From NCBI GenBank assembly GCA_051011595.1, contig JBPCTQ010000024.1, forward strand, positions 1-9,449: 9,449 nt of DNA, written 5' to 3'. Origin of the DNA: JAOUEE01 sp051011595. GTDB lineage: Bacteria > Actinomycetota > Acidimicrobiia > Acidimicrobiales > SHLQ01. Positions 6,345 through 9,449 of the stretch are shown here, one piece after another. The stretch's first letter is position 1; each line of letters starts with the position of its first letter. A model generated the notes under the pieces. The model had not been told where the DNA came from, searched no databases, and saw nothing but the letters and a program-made list of their open reading frames with translations. The translations under genes were made by a program, and so were the position numbers.

Positions 6345-8540
6345 ATGGCGTCCCGGTATTCGCCGTCGGATCTGACGGTTGCCCTCTGCACGATCGGCCG
6401 TCCCGGGTACCTCGAGGCTGCCATCACCAGCCTGCTCGACACCACCCCACCCGGCACCCGCTTCCACCTCGTCCTCAACGGCTGTGAAGCCGGTACCACC
6501 GAGCGGTTGGCCCCGCTGATCGAGCAATGGGACGGCCCCACCGAGGTGACCGTCCTCGACGAACGGGTGAGCATCCACGAGTCGCACAGCACCGCGCTCG
6601 ATGGCGCCACCACCCCGCTGATCACCTTCATGGGCGACGACGATCTGGTGCTCGAACCGCGGATTCCGACGCTGTTGGCCCGGTTCGACGAAGAGCCGGA
6701 GCCCCTGGTGGTCGGGAGCTTCGCCCGGCGGGCCGGGGGCACCCCCGACGAGCCCGTTCTGTTGGGTCGCAAGGATCTGGGGCCGACCACCATCGACGAG
6801 TGGCGCCAATGGGTCGACGAAGCACGGTTCTTCGAACTGTGTTTTCCCGCCGCGATCATCAACTCCGCCGCGGCCCGGGCGGTCGGCGGATTCGATCCCG
6901 ACTTCGGGCCGGTGATGGACGTTGGTCTGTTCACCCGACTCGCCGACCGGGGGCCGGTGATCGTCGACCCCGACCGGGGCTTCGGCTACCGCATCCACGA
7001 CCAATCGATGTCGACGGCCGACGGCCATGCCGTGGCCGAGCGCTACCGGTACGTCGAAGCGGCCATTGGAGCCAGTCGGGCCGATCGGCCCGTTCCCACC
7101 TTCGAGGAGTTTCGCGCCGACGAAGCGGCGGCCTCGCCCGTGGCTCGGTTCAGCCGCGAGCAGCGAGTCCGGTCCCAGCTCCACTTCCGCCAGGCGGGAT
7201 CGGCGATGTTGGGCGGGCGGCGGGTTGCCGCCGCCGGCCACCTCGCCAAGTCGGCGGTGTCGTGGCCGCCGGTGTTCGGTGCCAAGGTCCGAGGCCAGTT
7301 CGGTCGCCGCAGCCGTAGCGGCGCCGGAGGTCCGTTGCCGGTGCTGAGCTCCACACCGCTCCAGGAGGCCGGTGACGATGCCGTAGCCGAGCTCGACGAC
7401 GGTGCCCCGGTGGCCACCGTGCTCATCAAAGGTCTCTACAACTACCGGGTGGCCTTCTACCAGCACCTTCGCCGCCAACTGGCCGATCAGGGTGTCCGTC
7501 TCCGACTGCTCCACGGACAGGGAAGCCACGAGGATCGGGCCAAGGGCGACGTGGTGGCCCTGACGTGGTCGGAGTTCCGCCGCCTGCGGACGTTGCCCGT
7601 GGGTTCGCGAGAGGTCCTGTGGCAACCAGGGTTGGCCGACGCCCGTCGTAGCGACCTGGTGGTGTGTGAGCAGGCCAGTCGCCTGCTGTTGAACTACCCG
7701 CTCATGTTCGGACGTCGCCTGCTCGGCACGCGGCTCGCCCTCTGGGGTCACGGCCGCAACCTGCGGGCCGGTCGGGAGAGCGCGGTGGGCGAGTGGCTCA
7801 AACGGTTCCTCACCAACCGGGCCGACTGGTTCTTCGCCTACAACGACCTCGGTGTCCGCCAGGTGGAGAGCCTGGGGTTCCCGGCTGACCGCATCACCTC
7901 GGTGCAGAACTCGTCCGACACCACCGACCTGGCCGCAGCCATGGACGCGGTGACCGACGCCGACCTCGAGGATTGTCGCCGGCAGCTGGGCCTGGGAACG
8001 GGTCCGGTGGGACTGTTCATGGGTGGTTTGTACGACCTGAAACGACCCGACTTCCTGATCGAATCGGCCGAGATCATCCGCCGGCACCGGCCGGACTTCG
8101 AGTTGATCGTGATCGGCGACGGCCCGGAGGCCGATCGGGTGCGAGCCGCGGCAGAAGCGCACTCGTGGGTCCATTTCATCGGCCCGACGTTCGGCGCCGA
8201 CCGGGCTCGGTACGCGTCGCTCTCGAGCCTTTTCCTGTTGCCCGGGCTGGTGGGCCTGAACGTGGTCGACGCCTTCGCCCTGGAGCTGCCGGTGGTGACG
8301 GTCGATCTTCCCTTCCACGCACCCGAGATCGAGTACGTGGTCGACGGCGAGAACGCCCTGGTGCTGCCGGAGGGCACCGATCCGGCGGCCTACGCGGCGG
8401 CGGTCCACGAGCTGCTGGCCGCTCCCGAGCGGCTGGAACAGCTTCGGGAGGGCTGTCGTCGCAGCGCAATGCGACTGTCGGTGGAGGAGATGGCGAGGCG
8501 TTTCGCGCAGGGTGTCCTCGATGCCCTCGACGCTCCATGA
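6345..8540 (+). CDS. Two-domain glycosyltransferase: N-terminal GT2-like plus C-terminal GT4-like
   Basis: Encodes 731 residues, about twice a single glycosyltransferase. Residues about 9-245 look like a GT-A/GT2 domain: TVALCTIGRPGYLEAAI at the start, FMGDDDLVL with the metal-binding Asp cluster D98-D100, and VMDVGLF (190-196) where an acidic catalytic base is expected. A poorly conserved region (about 250-355), rich in Arg, Ser and Gly near its end, leads to a GT-B domain (about 356-725): LIKGLYNYRVAFYQHL, ALWGHGRN (465-472), GLFMGGLYDLKRPDFLIE (556-573), VIGDGPE (589-595) and LLPGLVGLNVVDAFALELPVV (from 631). The Glu pair of the GT4 EX7E motif is not kept (Gly634 and Asp642). No membrane segment. 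It would add two sugars, or one domain may be structural, during repeat-unit assembly. The ATG follows the epimerase stop by 5 bases, and the stop overlaps the next start by 4 bases (ATGA), so translation is likely coupled. Confidence 0.88.
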   Translation: MASRYSPSDLTVALCTIGRPGYLEAAITSLLDTTPPGTRFHLVLNGCEAGTTERLAPLIEQWDGPTEVTVLDERVSIHESHSTALDGATTPLITFMGDDDLVLEPRIPTLLARFDEEPEPLVVGSFARRAGGTPDEPVLLGRKDLGPTTIDEWRQWVDEARFFELCFPAAIINSAAARAVGGFDPDFGPVMDVGLFTRLADRGPVIVDPDRGFGYRIHDQSMSTADGHAVAERYRYVEAAIGASRADRPVPTFEEFRADEAAASPVARFSREQRVRSQLHFRQAGSAMLGGRRVAAAGHLAKSAVSWPPVFGAKVRGQFGRRSRSGAGGPLPVLSSTPLQEAGDDAVAELDDGAPVATVLIKGLYNYRVAFYQHLRRQLADQGVRLRLLHGQGSHEDRAKGDVVALTWSEFRRLRTLPVGSREVLWQPGLADARRSDLVVCEQASRLLLNYPLMFGRRLLGTRLALWGHGRNLRAGRESAVGEWLKRFLTNRADWFFAYNDLGVRQVESLGFPADRITSVQNSSDTTDLAAAMDAVTDADLEDCRRQLGLGTGPVGLFMGGLYDLKRPDFLIESAEIIRRHRPDFELIVIGDGPEADRVRAAAEAHSWVHFIGPTFGADRARYASLSSLFLLPGLVGLNVVDAFALELPVVTVDLPFHAPEIEYVVDGENALVLPEGTDPAAYAAAVHELLAAPERLEQLREGCRRSAMRLSVEEMARRFAQGVLDALDAP

Positions 8541-9449
8541 CCGCCGCCTTCACGCCGCACCGGCGCCAGTTCTTTATCGGGCCCGACCAACGGCCGCCCG
8601 TGCCGGGCTGGTCGTCGCGAAAGCTGTCGGGAGATCGGTATCTGCATCACTGCCCGACCCTGCCCGTCACCGACGACGGCGGCCAGATCGTGATGGGCCC
8701 GGCCCTTCGTGGTGGCCGCGACGATCCCGACGGGTGGGGTGGGCGCTACGTCACCATCGACGGTGAGTCACTCACCACCGACACCAGCAGCCTGCTCGGC
8801 GTGTACACCACTGCGGGCGAGCACGGCCCGGTGTTCTCCAACAGCCCGTCGTTGATGGCGGCTCACTCGGGTGCATCCCCTGTTGCCCGCCGCCTGGCCT
8901 GGTACAGCCTCAACTGGCACCCCCTGCCCGGGTCGGGACGGGTCGGCACCACCAAACTGTTGCCCGCCACCTCGGTCGACGTGACCTCCGGTGAACAGAC
9001 CCTGGCCCCTCTGCCCACGCCGATGGAGGGTTCGATCGATGATCGGGCCGCGGTGCTGGCCGACAGCCTCACCACGCAGCTGGAGTCGCTCGCCGATCGT
9101 CCGACGGTGTGGGTGGCGCTGACCGCCGGACTCGACTCCCGTACGGTCCTTGCCGCGGCCCTGCACAGCGGTTGTCGGGTTCGCACCTACACGCAACGAT
9201 TTCCCTCGCTGTCCGACACCGAGCTGGCCGTGGCCCGCGCCGTGGCCGACGCGGCCGACGTCGATCATCAGATCGTCGAGCTGGGCCGATCGTCGGGCGC
9301 CGTTCGCCGCGACATCGGCCGACACACCGACGGCGAGACCGTGGATGCCGACCGCTACGCACTGGCCCGCCACGGCCTGGGATTCGCCGGTCCCGACGAG
9401 CCCATCCTGCGAGGTGGTGTCTTCGAATACGGGCGCCGCTTCTTCGCCG
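8537..9449 (+). CDS. Asparagine-synthase-like amidotransferase, 3' end beyond window (partial)
   Basis: An open frame of 304 residues runs off the right end with no stop; the ATG overlaps the preceding stop (ATGA). Residues about 60-110 (GWGGRYVTIDG, then LTTDTSSLLGVY and VFSNSPSLMA) resemble the degraded N-terminal amidotransferase-like beta fold of asparagine-synthase relatives, and ALTAGLDSRTVLAAAL (194-209) is the ATP-pyrophosphatase P-loop, normally SGGxDS. The residue after Met is Thr, not the Cys2 needed for glutamine hydrolysis, so this form would take ammonia from elsewhere or perform another ATP-dependent adenylation. Genes of this kind in polysaccharide loci amidate uronic acids or otherwise modify sugars, and that is the proposed role from context. 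The catalytic C-terminal part is outside the window, so active-site completeness cannot be judged. A different PP-loop enzyme is the alternative. Confidence 0.75.
   Translation, partial: MTAAFTPHRRQFFIGPDQRPPVPGWSSRKLSGDRYLHHCPTLPVTDDGGQIVMGPALRGGRDDPDGWGGRYVTIDGESLTTDTSSLLGVYTTAGEHGPVFSNSPSLMAAHSGASPVARRLAWYSLNWHPLPGSGRVGTTKLLPATSVDVTSGEQTLAPLPTPMEGSIDDRAAVLADSLTTQLESLADRPTVWVALTAGLDSRTVLAAALHSGCRVRTYTQRFPSLSDTELAVARAVADAADVDHQIVELGRSSGAVRRDIGRHTDGETVDADRYALARHGLGFAGPDEPILRGGVFEYGRRFFA

Noticed and set aside
6330..8408. A 692-residue minus-strand open frame
   Set aside because: It lies opposite the two-domain glycosyltransferase, whose motifs are clear; the antisense product has the low-complexity composition of a mirror frame.

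Overview
This window is GC-rich chromosomal DNA from an actinobacterium, most plausibly of the Acidimicrobiia type. That placement is an inference from codon use (a strong G/C third-position bias), GTG starts and the general look of the proteins; no rRNA or other marker gene is present. No tRNA, insertion sequence, CRISPR array or phage gene was seen.

The left third (about 1-2779) is accessory or housekeeping material. A minus-strand gene (3-1712) encodes a membrane-anchored extracellular protein made of beta-sandwich-like modules. A divergent plus-strand pair follows: a 63-residue conserved-looking small protein (1814-2005) and an alpha/beta-hydrolase-fold protein (2012-2779). The hydrolase has Gly where the catalytic Ser is expected.

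The right two thirds (2834-9449) form a cell-surface polysaccharide or glycoconjugate locus. It holds a low-molecular-weight protein tyrosine phosphatase (2834-3433), a membrane sugar-phosphate transferase that would start the glycan on a polyprenyl phosphate (3552-4256), and a convergent WecG/TagA/CpsF-family glycosyltransferase that could add the second sugar (4258-5064, minus). Beyond a 234-base divergent spacer lie three tightly packed plus-strand genes: a sugar-nucleotide epimerase of the CDP-paratose/tyvelose type (5299-6339), a 731-residue protein joining a GT-A and a GT-B glycosyltransferase (6345-8540), and an asparagine-synthase-like protein cut off by the window end (8537-9449).

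Together these suggest initiation, early elongation, sugar-nucleotide supply, further glycosylation and possibly amidation of a surface glycan, with the phosphatase as a likely regulator. No flippase, polymerase, ABC exporter or tyrosine kinase is in the window, so the locus probably continues to the right. The most unusual points are three enzymes with non-canonical catalytic residues (hydrolase Ser to Gly, epimerase Tyr to Phe, asparagine-synthase-like protein without the N-terminal Cys) and the two-domain glycosyltransferase. I see no convincing wholly new system.
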